This document shows, piece after piece, positions 50,652 to 63,389 of a stretch of 64,000 bases of DNA. Position 1 is the first letter of the stretch, and the number at the start of each line of letters is the position of its first letter. Where the stretch lies: the NCBI GenBank assembly GCA_902728285.1, contig CACVBU010000292.1, positions 1,368,256 to 1,432,255 on the forward strand, written 5' to 3'. The notes under the pieces are model-generated. The model was not told the DNA's origin. It ran no database searches and was given only the letters and a program-made list of their open reading frames with translations. The translations under genes were made by a program, and so were the position numbers. The DNA comes from Clytia hemisphaerica. Taxonomy: Eukaryota; Cnidaria; Hydrozoa; Leptothecata; Clytiidae.

Positions 50652-51224
50652 TTGAAGGCTGTCAATTAATACAAACCTACAGTAAGTTGATTTTTCAAAT
50701 GGCAATTCAAGTACCACCGTGAGTGCAACAGTTAGCTTATAATTAGCGAACTGAATTATCTAGTTGAACTTAAACCTGTTAAAGTAGACTGAATGAAATT
50801 TATCGCGATTCTCTCAATATCACTAAGTATGCAAAGAAGAACGCGTGAGAGCATGCTTAAGGAAGACGATCCTATCGTCTACACAAGATCACTAAAAAAG
50901 GGAATAGTTTAAGAGAGGCGTGATAAATTCGGGTGGAGTAAGGAGTGGCGGAGATGTTTACAGTGTAGCGTTTTTTTCCAAAACTCTACCGCCATTTTTT
51001 TTCCGTAAACCGCCCTGACGCCCGAACTTTTTCCCACGTTTACTGACCTTTAAACGGACGATAGCATCGTCTAGCTTAAGGAGATCATTTTATTTCCGCA
51101 TAAACTCCGTTTTCAAGTCGTGATTTTATTAGCCTGGCATTCAATCCAAATCCAGGATCTTTGATGATTACCATGGTAATTTTTTTTCTTGTTGAGTGCA
51201 CGCTGAATAGAATGTAGATCAAAA
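50652..51224. other. Convergent intergenic spacer
   Basis: Between the plus-strand peptide gene and the minus-strand EGF-LamG gene. On the minus strand an AATAAA (about 51124-51130) could serve the latter. Confidence 0.4.
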
Positions 51225-51654
51225 TTACAGGCTGCGATAGTCAAACATGAATGATAGTTTGATAAATTCTATTTCATTTTTATTTTCAGCTTGGACTACA
51301 CATGGTTTATGAAATAACTTGACAATTAATATAAATATATAAATTTTGTAATAAAATATAATTATTTTGTGATAAATGCAAATAAATAACAGACCGGAAT
51401 AAAACAAAATACAAATCTTTAAATCCAAGGAATTCTTCATTGCCACATTTAGGATGAGTGATGCCTCATTGGGAAGAAAAACTACCCTTGACACAAATTG
51501 TTCTTGATTGACATATGTGGATCCTATAAGGCCATCAGCACTTTCCGGCAACATATAGTGTTTATAAGTAGTAACAAGGTTTTCTAGTTTGCGCACGTGG
51601 CGTCCAAAATTTCCATATTGAACATATCCACAACAACATGCTTGTATACCAGAA
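51225..51654 (-). CDS. Possible alternative last exon of the EGF-LamG gene
   Basis: A consensus donor GTGAGT overlaps the stop codon region of the LamG exon (minus strand, near 51820). Splicing from it to TTTCAAAG|T at 51654 is in frame and reads SGIQACCCGYVQYGNFGRHV and on through about 75 protein-like residues, then AT-rich hydrophobic sequence to a stop at 51225. It could be a real alternative C-terminus, an unrelated small gene, or chance. Confidence 0.3.
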
Positions 51655-51818
51655 CTTTGAAAATAACAGCGATTAACAAATTCAAACACTTTTACTTGTT
51701 GAAATGTCTTCACAGGGAAGCAAAAACTTCACACAAGGTTTTTTTATGTATCAAAATAATGACATATTCGATATTAGCCACAACAAATACAAGCTTCAAT
51801 CATTTTCAAAGTAGATAC

Positions 51819-54320
51819 TCACAAAAGAAATTTCCTTAAAGGAATGGAATTATTTTGAGCGTAAGAAACCACATCATTCCAAATGACAAGGTATTCATAG
51901 GGATGTATCCCTGTGTTGGATGGAAAAAAATTCAAAACATCTCTCCCTTGAAGTTCTTGTCGCAAGAGGTAATAGTCCGAAATGTCCCAATTATGTGTAC
52001 CCTTATTCCGTTGACCAAAGTGTAAAAGTGATTCAATACTGGTCATTCCAAGCACATCTATGGTCATACTACGATGTGATTTTCCGTTGACATAAACAGA
52101 TAAAAGTCTTCTCATTGAAACACATAAATGTGTCCACCGATTCAAAGGAGAACGCAAATCGACGACTCTAGGCGTTCGAAAGGAGGGAAATTTAACACGA
52201 AGATTTCCAGCCCCATCTACACTGAGTGAGAAGTCTGTATCTTTAGACTGTAGAATTTGAAGAGTCGAATCTGAACTTCCTTTCTCAGCGCGTATCCAAA
52301 AACAAACAGATAGAATAGAAGTTTGTTTGTCTTTCTCTTTATCTTTGATGGGCAGATTGTGTGTTTTGTTACCGAGTTTCATCGAAAATGATGTATCTAG
52401 AAAGAAGAATAAAATTCAATTTAAAACTTCACAATTCCTCTTTTATAACTTCAGTCTTTGCGACGGATTAAGTCTGGTGGTACTAGATTGTGAAGTTGTT
52501 GGGTATGTGCCGACCAGACCAACCGACCCTTAGAGAGGAAAGATTTTGTGAAAAATTGAACTTCATTATTAGAATGAGTTAAAACGATTTTAAAACGACT
52601 TACATTGACATACTCCATTGTCGTCGAAGTAACCTCGTTTGCAATGACATCGATATTCACCCGTTTGATTCGAACAATACGATCGAGAACTCGAACATCC
52701 GATACACCCTTGATATCGCAACTCGAAAATTTCTGAAAACAAACAACAAACATTTTCATAGGTATCAAGAACTAAACGTGGCTTATCTTACCTTCTCATG
52801 ACTATTATCTAAACTATTTTTTTTGGTAAGCTTCGGTGGGAACCTGGCAAACTCAAAGAGCCCCCCCCCCTCCCCAGAAGTAACTCTGATCACGATATCA
52901 CGGATAAAACAGCAAAAAAAATGGATGATCACGCGAACCCCTTTGGAAATGTCTAAATCACGCATCACGGCTCAAAAATCCTTCAAATCACGATCACTTT
53001 TTGACCTCTGATCACGCAATCACGAAGAAAAAAATTTCAAATAACGCAATTACGCTAGAAAAAGTCCCTATCATGCAAACGGCTTGGAGGGTCTCCTCAA
53101 AGACAATTCTTCCGAAACAGGCCATCCCCTTGACTACTCCAAATTACTTATTTGTCGAGTCCGGGTGAAAATAAAAAGACAGTATAACTATCCCAAATAG
53201 ATTCTCCAGATAAGAGTTTGCAATAGTTCTCATTTTAAATAAGCGAAAAAGGAGGGAGTAGAAGACTTTGTAAAATATCCCATTTGATGAAAACACCTTT
53301 TTTGAAGAAAAGGGGAGTCAAGATTAGAGAGACATTAAAAATAATTTATATATTCAGTGACAAAATATAAATTGAATTGATAAACACTCACCTCCCTCTC
53401 GGCTTTTTATGATCTGGGTTAGGGTCAAATTTTAATATTAAGGGGAGATTGGTTATTATTTTACTTAATTTTATAACACAGAGTAAGACCTTTCTTTTTT
53501 GAACTTTTTCACGAGGTGAGACTTTGTCGAGTTTATCCTGTTACTTTTGAAGTTTTTCTAAATGACTCATGTCACTAAGGACAGTCCCATCTCAATAATT
53601 TTCAAAATAAACGAAAGATGTCCGCTATCATATCGGTAATTCTTAATATGCGTAAGTCAAAATGACGTCATATTTTTTAACGGAAGCACCCGAAAAAAGC
53701 CGGATTTTGACCACTGTAACATAGAGGGTTCAAATCCTGGCTTTTTTTGGGTTTTTCCGCTAGAAAAATGACTTACGCATATCAAGAACATCGTTCACGA
53801 CCTAAGTACTATGCAACCAATTTCATTAGTATGAAACATTTTAACCAAATGCAATAGTTCCGCAGAATATAGACACAAATAAATAAGAACAAGTCTTGAA
53901 CCGTAGAGGATAAAAAGATATACCTTTTTGTTCAGCCAATTGAACATAAGAATCGTAACATCTCAAGTACAACATCAAAAACAAAATTGAAGCGATGAAA
54001 AATACTGCAAATAATGTCGCATAAATCGATTTACGATATCGAAAATCGGTATGTCGAAAAATCGATAAATTCGATTTACTTTTTGTGTCTTTTAAGAATA
54101 CGTCGCTCTGTTCGTCACTGTGGACCGCTTCGGTGGCTTCTGCGACGCCGCCACCGTTAGAGCCAGTTGGGTAGGTCTCCATTAGCGAACAACGAGCAGA
54201 GTTGAACTTGCCAGATGCTCTCGAAGCAGAGCGTATTGAAGATGTTAATGAAGGTCTTGAGCCTTTCCTTTCATAAGAACTTGCTGTATTTAAAACTGCA
54301 GTTGTCGTTGAAGTTAGCAT
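51819..54320 (-). CDS. Type II membrane protein with EGF-like and LamG/pentraxin-like domains
   Basis: Minus-strand exons 54320-53924, 52732-52604 and 52396-51819 join in frame to 367 aa. Residues 1-95 are a Ser/Thr-rich cytoplasmic-type region without a signal peptide. A transmembrane helix follows at about 98-119 (SIYATLFAVFFIASILFLML), then a short stalk. Exon 2 is an EGF-like module (GCIGCSSSRSYC, GEYRCHCKRGYFDDNGVC). Exon 3 is a concanavalin-like LamG/pentraxin domain (SVCFWIRAEKG, FSLSVDGAGNLRVKF, NRWTHLCVSM, VYVNGKSH, SLLHFGQ). By analogy it is a cell-surface adhesion or recognition protein. I cannot name an orthologue. The stop overlaps a GTGAGT donor, so a longer isoform is possible. 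An inverted-repeat element sits in intron 1. Confidence 0.8.
53640..53792. mobile_element. Hairpin MITE in EGF-LamG intron 1
   Basis: ATATGCGTAAGTCA, CGGAAGCACCC and AAAAAAGCCGG at the left are mirrored by CCTGGCTTTTTTTGGGTTTT, CCGCTAG and TGACTTACGCATAT at the right. About 150 bp. Confidence 0.7.
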
Positions 54321-55254
54321 GGTTTTATTCTTTATTGTTCGCTATTCTATTGTTCCTTTTGTTTTCTATTATATTGTTCCTTTTGTTCTCTTTTGTTTCT
54401 CACCGTCCCTAAAAATTATATTCTATTTAAAATGTTCATGTTATCTCCAAAGAGACACAAAATATTAGGTCCTAGGGGGTCGACTTTCTATTATATAGAG
54501 TATTTTTCTATTTTCTTTGAAATAAAAAGTTCAAAGATAATAATTATTAAATATTGATGGCAAGAATTTTCTTCATCTTCACTTTTCTAGCATTTGGGTT
54601 CGAAAGACTTTCATATCCCCTATCCTTATATTTATATACTTGAGAAGTTATTACAATAACGGCTTCTGCTGTCCTCAGAAGTTAGATATTTCCCAAATTT
54701 ATATCTATAAATTGTTATTATAGGCCATAATTGATTTTCCAAAAACATAAACTTCTATTTCCATTTTTTTCAGTTCCCAGAAAGTTAATTTGATTGGAAA
54801 AATAAAGATTAGATATTCGACTCCAAAAAGACTTCTTATATAGCTTTGAAATCCAATATGAATTTCCCATCCCTTATGAAGAAAAAGAAGAGTCTGGATA
54901 TAAATCCCGCCCCTCTTAAAAGATACTATACACAAGGGGCCCTGATGCAGTCCCAGTGGGAGCATAGATTTATAAAGCCCAAAGGGCTAGATATCGTGCT
55001 TTGGCTGAAAAGTGTGCCGAGGTTAGGTAGGAAATCCTACGTAGGTCACGTGACATTATAACAGAATTTCAGCGCTTGAACAATAAGAAGGTTTCAAAAC
55101 AAAAGGAGCAATATTTTTTGCGATATTCACTTTTTTTTTTTGCTTGGAAGAGCTTAAAGCACGACATCTATCCCCAATGAAAAATAATGGCCAAAAGATT
55201 ATCCCTTCTCGAGTGACTTAGGGCAAGTCTCAAAAACCTAACCGTTTACCCTAA

Positions 55255-55785
55255 GTTTTTGCTACCTTTCGGTACCTCTATACCTTGGAGTTTATGAACC
55301 GGGTTGTTACCTAATTAAATATCGCCCCAAAAATCTATGATTAAAGAAATTGTAATCATGACGTCATAATTTGATCGAATTTTGTGACGTCATGAATCGT
55401 ATAATCGCCATAATATTAAAAATACATGTCCAATCTTTCCCAAATTTGAACCAAAGATGCATCTAACTGAAATGTAACTTTTTGAAAAAAGATTTTGGAA
55501 AAATTTGATGACGTCAGCAAAAAATTGCATTTCTCGAATTTTTGCATTTTTTGCAATTTTCAAAATAATTTTCATTGAAAAGTTCGGCACCATTCAGATG
55601 CATCTTTTGTCCAAATTTGACAAAGATTCGACATGTAATAGAGTTAGAGCTAATTTACGATTTATGACGTCATAGTTTGATGACGTCATAATTCACACTT
55701 TCTTTAATAATTAATTTTTAGGTTTAGATATTTAATTACGTAAAAACCGGGTCCTGAAACCTTAAGGTATAGGTCATCTAAAAAT
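55255..55785. repeat. Long inverted repeat (arms about 210 bp) with TGACGTCA palindromes
   Basis: The left arm runs ACCTCTATACCTTGGAG, GAACCGGGTT, AATTAAATAT, GATTAAAGAAA, ATGACGTCATAA, ACATGTCCAATCTTT, CAAAGATGCATCT. The right arm repeats the same order in reverse complement out to AAGGTATAGGT at about 55775. TGACGTCA occurs five times (near 55359, 55387, 55508, 55665, 55680). The arms are diverged, so it is an old foldback element or MITE. Confidence 0.75.
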
Positions 55786-55924
55786 CCATAAGTGAATCCC
55801 TGAGAATGGGTGCTATTGGTTGCAGATTCGGGATTTGTGATTTTTAAAAATCTAGACACGTCCTAACTCACCCGAGTTATCCGTTATTATCCCCATTGAA
55901 AGTGAGATGAGAATAGTATGAGTA

Positions 55925-56265
55925 TTTGGTACTTTATAGACTGGTCTGCACTGGAAAATACACTTTGACCACCTGCTTGAACTTAGGAACCACTGGAGCT
56001 TTTGACTTGAAATATTCACCAGTGATAGATATTGACCATCTATGACAGTGTGCAAAATCTCAATTTAGTCACATGCGACTGGATGGTATTTTACAGACCG
56101 GTCCGTATTTTACCCGAAATGCTCACTTTCAGCATAACTACTCATTCGATTTTGCTGAAAATTTTTGCTGCAAGCCTGTCTTATTAATACCTTATACTTT
56201 TTCGAATCACTAAATACGGTATCTAGGGCTCATTTAGGTCGGTCTGTAAAATACACGATACCAGC
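55925..56265. repeat. Second member of the TTTACAGACCGG palindrome family
   Basis: TATTTTACAGACCGGTCCGT at about 56091 and GGTCGGTCTGTAAAATACAC at about 56238 lie in opposite orientation about 145 bp apart. They share the core with 1872-1891. Confidence 0.6.
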
Positions 56266-56753
56266 AGGTCGCAAAAAATTGATCCTCTGCCCAAAAACTA
56301 CATATCACGTGGAGTTGCCTGAAAAAAAGGGGAGTCTTTGTTTCGGTATTTTTCAAACGATGACGTTATTAAAGATAGCAAAATTTTCACCAAAGATGCC
56401 AAAGATCAGAGATATATTGCGAGTATAGGTGATTTCAGTACCTAACTCGAGATATTGAGCTTCAAAAAGCGCAAAAACTGGACAAAACAGCTGTTTCTGG
56501 CCGAAAAACACTGTTTTTAAGGGTTAATATGTCAAGTTAGGTACAGAATTCACCTACACTTGCAATATATCTCTAATTTTAATTTTTTGAGAGCTTTCCA
56601 AAAATATACAACAGGTCTCCGTTTTCTCAATTTTTGACCCTATCACTTTTGCCTGATACCGTCACTTTTGTCCGAAAATCACACCAAAGTGTCCGAAAAA
56701 AAATTGGCACCCAAGTTATTTTGATTCCCCTACCCCTTAGCTTTCCAAAAATG

Positions 56754-57501
56754 TACCTTAAAGGAAGAAATTTTGGCGGGAATTTAATTTGGCGGATGGC
56801 CGAAAAAGTTTTTTCCACGGTGATCTGGTGATGGAAGTATGAAAAATCGGGGAAACTTTGACTCGTAATTTTTAATAACTCGAGTTTTATTAGTCGAATG
56901 AAGATGGAAATTGGTGTATATAGTGCAATTGATGTACGAAATAGACTAAAATCTAAAATTTCCGAAAACTTTAATAAGGTTTCTTGAAACAGAGTACTTT
57001 CGTTTTCTCAGATCCCTCAAAATCCCTAGAAATCCCCTCTCAGATCCCTCAAATCAGAATTCACATAATTCCGACTGTAGTGGTGCTACAAACCTAAAAT
57101 TTTGACTGTAGGACCAGATCATAAATACAATAAGGATAAAACAAAAAGTTTTTGTTGATTGATAAATCTTTCTACACAAATTAAAATTTATCGATATTTT
57201 GAATCCGATAGCAGATCGCTGTGTTCAGAGGAATTTAATTTGGCGGATAGCTGGATAAAGTAAATTTGACGGGAATTTAATTTGGCGGTTGCAGGATATT
57301 TTTGACCAAAAGCGTTATCAAATAAGCAAAAAAACCTGTTTTAAGGCTTGAAATAGCACAAATTTGGGGAATCCGTGAAATAAATTAAATTTGGCGGGAA
57401 TTTAATTTGGCGGATGGAAGAAAAAATAAATTTTCGCGGGAACTTAATTTGGCGGATTTTGGCGAAATCCGTTGTGGGAATTTTGAAGTCCAAAAAAGGT
57501 A
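56754..57501. mobile_element. Longer relative of the 366-710 GGCGG element
   Basis: The left end TACCTTAAAGGAAGAAATTT continues TGGCGGGAATTTAATTTGGC and is nearly identical over about 65 bp to the ends of the element at 366-710. Further TTTAATTTGGCGG copies occur at 57235, 57277, 57390-57415 and 57440. The right end (about AAAAAAGGTA at 57492-57501) is decayed. Confidence 0.6.
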
Positions 57502-57864
57502 CCCTTGATGGCGGCATACCCGTACCCTCCGTTTGCCTACAATCAGTGACAAAATACATGGCACAAAAGGGAAATCCACCGGGAAGTTTTGAAACCACAA
57601 TCGATTTGTAAGTGCTCTAAATTAGGTTCGAAATATAGCTTAGAAACCAATAAATCTCTCCCAGGTCGAAATAATCGATGAAATCAAGTTGAAGGCTTGA
57701 AATTGACATTCTCGCTCGAACTTCAATTTTCGAAAAATTATGTTAATGGCACTGGCCAATATGTTGTGGCACTGATTGTAAGTACCCCTTCAGTACAGTT
57801 AATATCTCATCATTGAAAAAAATGTATCTTGAAATATGTAATAGTTATCGGACAGTTGCGAGTA

Positions 57865-57990
57865 CAATATGAGAAATATTTTACGAGTTCCGAGATTTTT
57901 CCGTACAATATTTTTCGAGCCTTTAGGCGAGGAAAATATACGGGAAATCCGGAACGAGTGAAATATTTCCATATTGTACGTGACCCAAAA
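57865..57990. repeat. Foldback around ACGAGTTCCGAGATTTTTCC
   Basis: GAGAAATATTTTACGAGTTC and CGAGATTTTTCCG are mirrored by CGGGAAATCCGGAACGAGTG followed by AAATATTTCC, separated by about 50 bp. Small inverted repeat, likely a MITE remnant. Confidence 0.6.
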
Positions 57991-60144
57991 ATGCACTTTT
58001 TGTGTTGGAAGAAAGTGCAGGGCATTTTTGTAGCAAAGTGACGTTAGATTGCTTCTACCGCTACAATGCAACAACATCTTTTCGTCAATTTATATTTTGT
58101 ACATATAAAATACAAGATATATTGTACTCTTTTTAACCAATCAGATTGCAGATATTTTTTGTATCGCCAACATCAAAATGTACCGACTGTTAGTTAGTTT
58201 TTTGCAACAGCATCCAAATTTCAGAAATATATTAAAATGAAACCATTACAGTACACAAGATTTACTTTGAAATTCATCTTTAAGACAAGTAAGAATTATT
58301 TCATTCGTGTTTTGATTTTATAATTTCAGAGCAAAGACGGAAGGTAGAGCAGATTAGACAGGAGCTTTAGTCAAAATTTAAGTTTTAATCACGGATATTT
58401 TTAAAGCTATTTGTCTGAAAGTGAGCTGACATTTAGAGATAGAGAAGTACCAAGTAAATTTATTACTCAGGTGAAAAATAATAAAAAAATTTTCATTGGC
58501 GAGAAATTTCTACACTTATCATCAAATAGTTTCATCACTTTTTACCACCCAAAAATACTGAGTAATCATTTCATTTAGTTAATGTCACAATCTTTGGTTG
58601 CAAATGGATATAGACCCAGACTCCCAATCATTCGAAAACAACAAATGGTTGAAGTAATCAAAAAATCATTTAATAAAATTTAAAATAGTCGGTCAGAAAT
58701 ACAGAATATTTCACCGACAAGTTTTCTACCGATGATGTTCTCTCAGATCGAAAAAGTGTTGAGGGCGGTGGACTTGGGCATAAAAAATTACAAAGTATAT
58801 TATTATTTGCACTCAAAAAACAACACATATACCCAAGTCATTCATCAGGAAATATTCATAAGCAATACAATTGGAGGATCTGATAACCATTGGAAGCCCC
58901 TTCCAATAATCTAACGAAAGACAGTGCAACAAAAACAACCCAACTTCGAATGAGAGAAAAGCTGAAATGAGATACTTTTTAAAAACTAATTAGAAGATAA
59001 GGAGAAAAGGGATCAAAAATTGAAAATAAGAAGATGGCAGAATGGAAATTGCTTTAAAATCAATCTTTTTCATTTACAAGGGAAAAAACAAGGATTTTGA
59101 AGAAGAAGAAAAAAACACAGAGGGAACTAACTAATAACATACGTTCGTTGTTCATCCCTCGTTATTTCATTGTTTAGACATTTTTCTACCGGAGTGAAAC
59201 AGATTGGATAAAATAAATACACCATATGGATTTTTAAGGATGGCCCCTAATCCTCATATTACGACTCAGTATGTACACATCCATGGAAGTTTTTCCCTCA
59301 GTGGGGATAAAAATTTCTATCGAAATCCTAGTTGAATTATAAATTTTATTGTTCCGAGTTGAATTTTAAGTGGGGATGAAATCAAAGTTAACACCCGTGT
59401 GGGGCTGAAAGTGTAGGGTATTTTATCCACCAGTACGAAATTTTGGGCAAATTTTCCAGAGCGGGTCCCAGCGAGTCACACAGGGGTGTTCTTGTAGTAA
59501 ACTATAAATCCCTCTTTAAGGAATTTTAATCCTATCGAAATTATTCCACTTAAGTTAATCGTATCGTTAATGCTCCAAATCAATTTTGAAAAAAATTCAC
59601 GTCTGTAAAATGGCAGGAATGAGGGATTATATTTTCGAAAAATATTTATTGCCAGAGTAGAGAGACCCTAAAATTTTTTTAGAAGAAAATGAAACCTAAA
59701 TTTTACAAAAACCTAAAAACAAATAAGGAATAACCCCCCTAATATTTCCAGAAATGACAAGATCATGCTAATATTAAGCCTTTTTCAAGCAAATTTTTAC
59801 TGGTTTAAAATTCAGTTTCGATTCATTACTCAGTCATTCAAACAGAAACTTGGGTCTTGTTTGGAAACCATTTGAGTTGGGATCGGACTTATATTGTTCT
59901 CGAGCAAGATTCTGAAAATTAATCTATTTTGATAAAATTTCATTGCATTACTTTTACTAAAACAAGTATAAAAAATTTGAAATGTATATTTTTTGGTGAT
60001 TGAATTATAGGTGGAACATCATGTTTGCTCTACTTTGGAACGAATCCATTAGCGTTTTTGACACATTGTGCTGCGATTTGTTTTCCTACTTTTGAATAAT
60101 TTAATTAGCATTTTTAACACAATGTTTACATTTTACTGTGATTT

Positions 60145-63058
60145 CTAGGTGAAAGTTTGGTCAATTTTGATAGTAGAGCTCGGATAACCGACTATATTAT
60201 CATAAACATTGAGAACATCAGGGTGATTGGTTATCAGTTCAATCAATCGATCTGCTTGAGTCATATTGTGTTCATCAAGATCGACCAATGATTTGGCGAG
60301 ATATTGGACATCAGCTGATAAGATTTCAAGTTGCTGGTGTTTTTCTTCCATCTCCTTACGAATAGTTTGAATCTCCAATGGTTGACATAAGAACTATGAG
60401 AGGTGAAAGAAGTCGTTGAGATTAATTTCCATCTTTTGCTTTCCACTTGTAGTAAGTAAGTCTGTGACCGCAGTCCGAGGCGACAAGAAGGCTCCTCTTT
60501 CGATAGCTATCTACCCTAAGGTAGGAGAGGGTGGCACTCTTTCTCCCTGGATTGCCCCACTTACCCTTGACCCTTCTCTTAATTGCTGAGCTTCAATCAG
60601 AGAGGTATCAAGTACCATTTTGGGAATCTTTGGTATGACCCGGCTCATAGCCGGATGCTCTACCACTGCACTACGGTCGCTTTCCGTTAATTTAATGAAT
60701 TCAACGAAAGACTCGATTTCAAATGAGCTGAAACAGTGCTTAGTGGTGGTTTGTCCAGTCAATGAGACTAAATATGTATTGTAGAGAGGATACAAAACTC
60801 ATACCTGAATGACTCGTTGATCAAGTTGTTCATTGTACGAAAAATGGACGTCTTCTGCACCTACTTCGATCGCTATCTCTTCCGCCTGTACGAAAGAAAG
60901 AAATTCAAATCAATTCAATTCATTTTAAGTGTGCACTCTTTTTTGCGCCTATGTGAAAGCTACTCCACAAAATATTTTTCTTACTATAGAGTGAAATATT
61001 TTCATGTTTCCACATGTTAGCAAAAAAAAGTGCACGCTTAAAATCAATGAACTTCAAATCGATGTGAAGTGATAACACAAAATGATGCATTTTTTCATGT
61101 ATTATACATAGCGGACAGATTTGAACCACTAGTCCCTTCTTTTAATAGCTTATTTGAAAAAAAAAACTTTCAACTATCGAGTTTCAAGTCGAAGGCTAGA
61201 GGAAAGATCTTCAAGCTCTCCCAGGTTATTGCCTCTCAACTGTGAAATTTAATAAAGGTACACTATCAAATTCAATATACTTGATCGATCGCATGTTCAT
61301 CAGCCACGACTTCAACGATATCACCACCGTTCTCAGAAGGTTTGGACAATTTATCTTTGATTGTCACCACACCTGCAAATCAAACAATCGCAATGTCTTC
61401 AGCGTTTGAGAAAAATAACCGTGGTTTTAATCTTATTAGTGAAACGATCCGTGAGTTAAAGACAATCATATATTTGTGAGCCAAAACCATTACTAGACCA
61501 AGGGGTTACAAGTTACAACATATTGAACAACCTGCGGCCTGTGACTTATAAACTTTTCCTAGAAAAATTTAAGGTTTTTCAGCATAATTTCTAACGGTTG
61601 CCTGGTCGAGGTCGATTGTGGAAGAGGTTATATCGGATCGCCTAAAGTCATCTTTTTTCGTTTCATATTTCATACCCTATCTTTCTCTTTTATGACTGTC
61701 TGAGACTTTGTTTCTCATTTTCTAACAAATTTTCTAAGTTTTGATAACTGTCGTAGCAGAGCAGATTCCGCAATTCAAAATGACTAAATACCGAGATACT
61801 CTCAAGCTCCAACCATGACCCTAACGAATGATAACCAGTCCCTCGTCCTTAAGGTTGAAAGAAAAAAAAAATTAGGCAACTTTTTGCGATCCGATAAAAA
61901 GTATCCGTCTGGAACGCTGAAAAGACAGATCTCTGAAAGAACCTACAAAAAAACTTGACCTATTTTTCTTTTTCCAAAGCTGAAATATTACAAAATTTCA
62001 AGTAGGTACTTCTCAGAAATGAAAAATATCTATTTCGTCAAAGATTTAACGATGAAAATTAGTTCGAGGAACCGAAAACAGTTCTGACGAAAATGAATCC
62101 AATCTTGTTGTTACGTTTTTAAACAATAGAGATTGTAGAGATCAGGTCGAAGTAAAACAGATGGTCAATGGTACCTTTATGATCGAACATGAAGGCAACA
62201 GAACCGTCAGAAATGAATGTCGCACTGAAATAAAATAATAAAGGGGTGATTGGTTGGGTATTTTGGTATTCCTGATGCTTGTTGGAGGCGGCGTCAGAAA
62301 ATCTTTTTCGGCCATCTTATGGGTACAGATGATTTAGTAATCATAAAAAAAGGCAACTTTCCCTGTCTACAGATTATAGGTCAAATACAGTTCACTATAC
62401 ACGCAAGTAATTCACAAGGCTGCAGATTTGTTACAATTTTTAATTTTTAAGTCTTTTATTTCAATACGGCACATTATTGTGATCGATGCATGGTGTTAAA
62501 TTGAGAGTTGGTGTCGTGTACTTTATACAAAAAACCATATTTTCGTGCAGTCGGCTGATTTTGTTGTAGTAATCACGTGCTTGACCACTCCCTGTTCAAG
62601 AAAACGGATACCTACTCGTTCTTCTTTAGGATTGTTTTGATTTCGTTTTTCGTTCGAATGACATTTGGCGCCAAGACGTCGATCATAAGACCACATTTCA
62701 TGGGTCCCCTTGCTTGAAATAGCGATTGCGTGGCTTTCTCGTAGGAGCTCTGGGAAAGATGGGGATGTAATTTCGAGTGGAATATCTTAATAGAAGAAGG
62801 CCAGTTGCTTAAACATTGTTATAGGTTAAATTCCTCTCTATATCTCGAAAGTTCGAACCAATTTTCGGTCCCTTTCGAACTCGAGATAGAGGATCTCGAT
62901 AAAACCTTGAAGATTCTCCTGACAAACCATGAAAAGATATATTACCCTTAAAGCATTTTTGATTGAATTTTCGATGCGTTCTTTTGGCATGCTTGAGGAT
63001 CTTGCTTTCAACACCAGACCCTCTAACTTCGCATTGTAAACTGGATCAGCACCTTTCT
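60145..63058 (-). CDS. TACO1: TACO1 (YebC family translational activator of cytochrome c oxidase), 5' exons missing
   Basis: Minus-strand exons 63058-62946, 62749-62616, 62224-62175, 61372-61281, 60885-60805 and 60393-60145 join in frame and give about 239 aa. They match the YebC/TACO1 family in order: KGADPVYNAKLEGLV with SSMPKERIENSIKNA, FQARGPMKCGLMID with NEIKTILKKN, ATFISDGSVAFMFDHKG, a strand-forming segment, EEIAIEVGAEDV, and the terminal ELITNHPDVLNVYDNIVG. In animals TACO1 is a mitochondrial factor needed for efficient translation of the COX1 subunit. The invariant N-terminal GHNKW region and targeting peptide lie upstream, beyond the minisatellite and outside the window. RGPG is RGPM here. 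The C-terminus runs about 13 residues past the usual DNI end. Intron 5 contains a SINE. Confidence 0.93.
60445..60678 (-). mobile_element. tRNA-derived SINE in TACO1 intron 5
   Basis: On the minus strand GACCGTAGTGCAGTGGTAGA then GCATCCGGCTATGAGCCGG forms a tRNA-like D arm (box A TAGTGCAGTGG) and anticodon arm (CCGG stem, 7-nt loop). The T arm/box B is degenerate (GGTCATACCAAAGATTCCC). A non-tRNA body of about 170 bp ends in an ACTTACTTACTA-type tail. GCTTTCC at 60438-60444 and 60679-60685 fits a target-site duplication. Confidence 0.8.
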
Positions 63059-63389
63059 CTATAAAATATTGAAAACAAAATAAAATTTAACTCTGCTGCT
63101 TGAAAATTAGGAGAACATATCGTGTTTTGTTATCACTTCGATTTGGGGTTCTCTGCTAAATACAACCTCTAGACAAGCTCAAAACGGATGGATCTTTTCG
63201 GACCAGATTTGTCGAAAAATGATTATGGTTAACAGAGATACCTCACAAGAAAGGAATATTCAGTACGAATTTTCAAGAGTGTGAAATCTTTTAGAGAACA
63301 ATTTACGACCCATTCTACAACAAAAGATAAAATTTATGAGAGCTTTGATAGAGCTTTGAAACTAGTATAAGTTTTCTTAAAAAGATACA

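Larger units (their letters stand above)
54321..60144. other. 5.8-kb gene-free, repeat-rich stretch
   Basis: No supported gene on either strand. It holds the inverted-repeat elements at 55255-55785, 55925-56265, 56754-57501 and 57865-57990, annotated separately. 58000-60144 looks like unique AT-rich DNA with no recognisable feature. Confidence 0.5.

Noticed and set aside
60615..60680. Functional tRNA gene
   Set aside because: Only the D and anticodon arms are intact. The T arm is degenerate and there is no matching 3' acceptor strand, so it is a SINE head.
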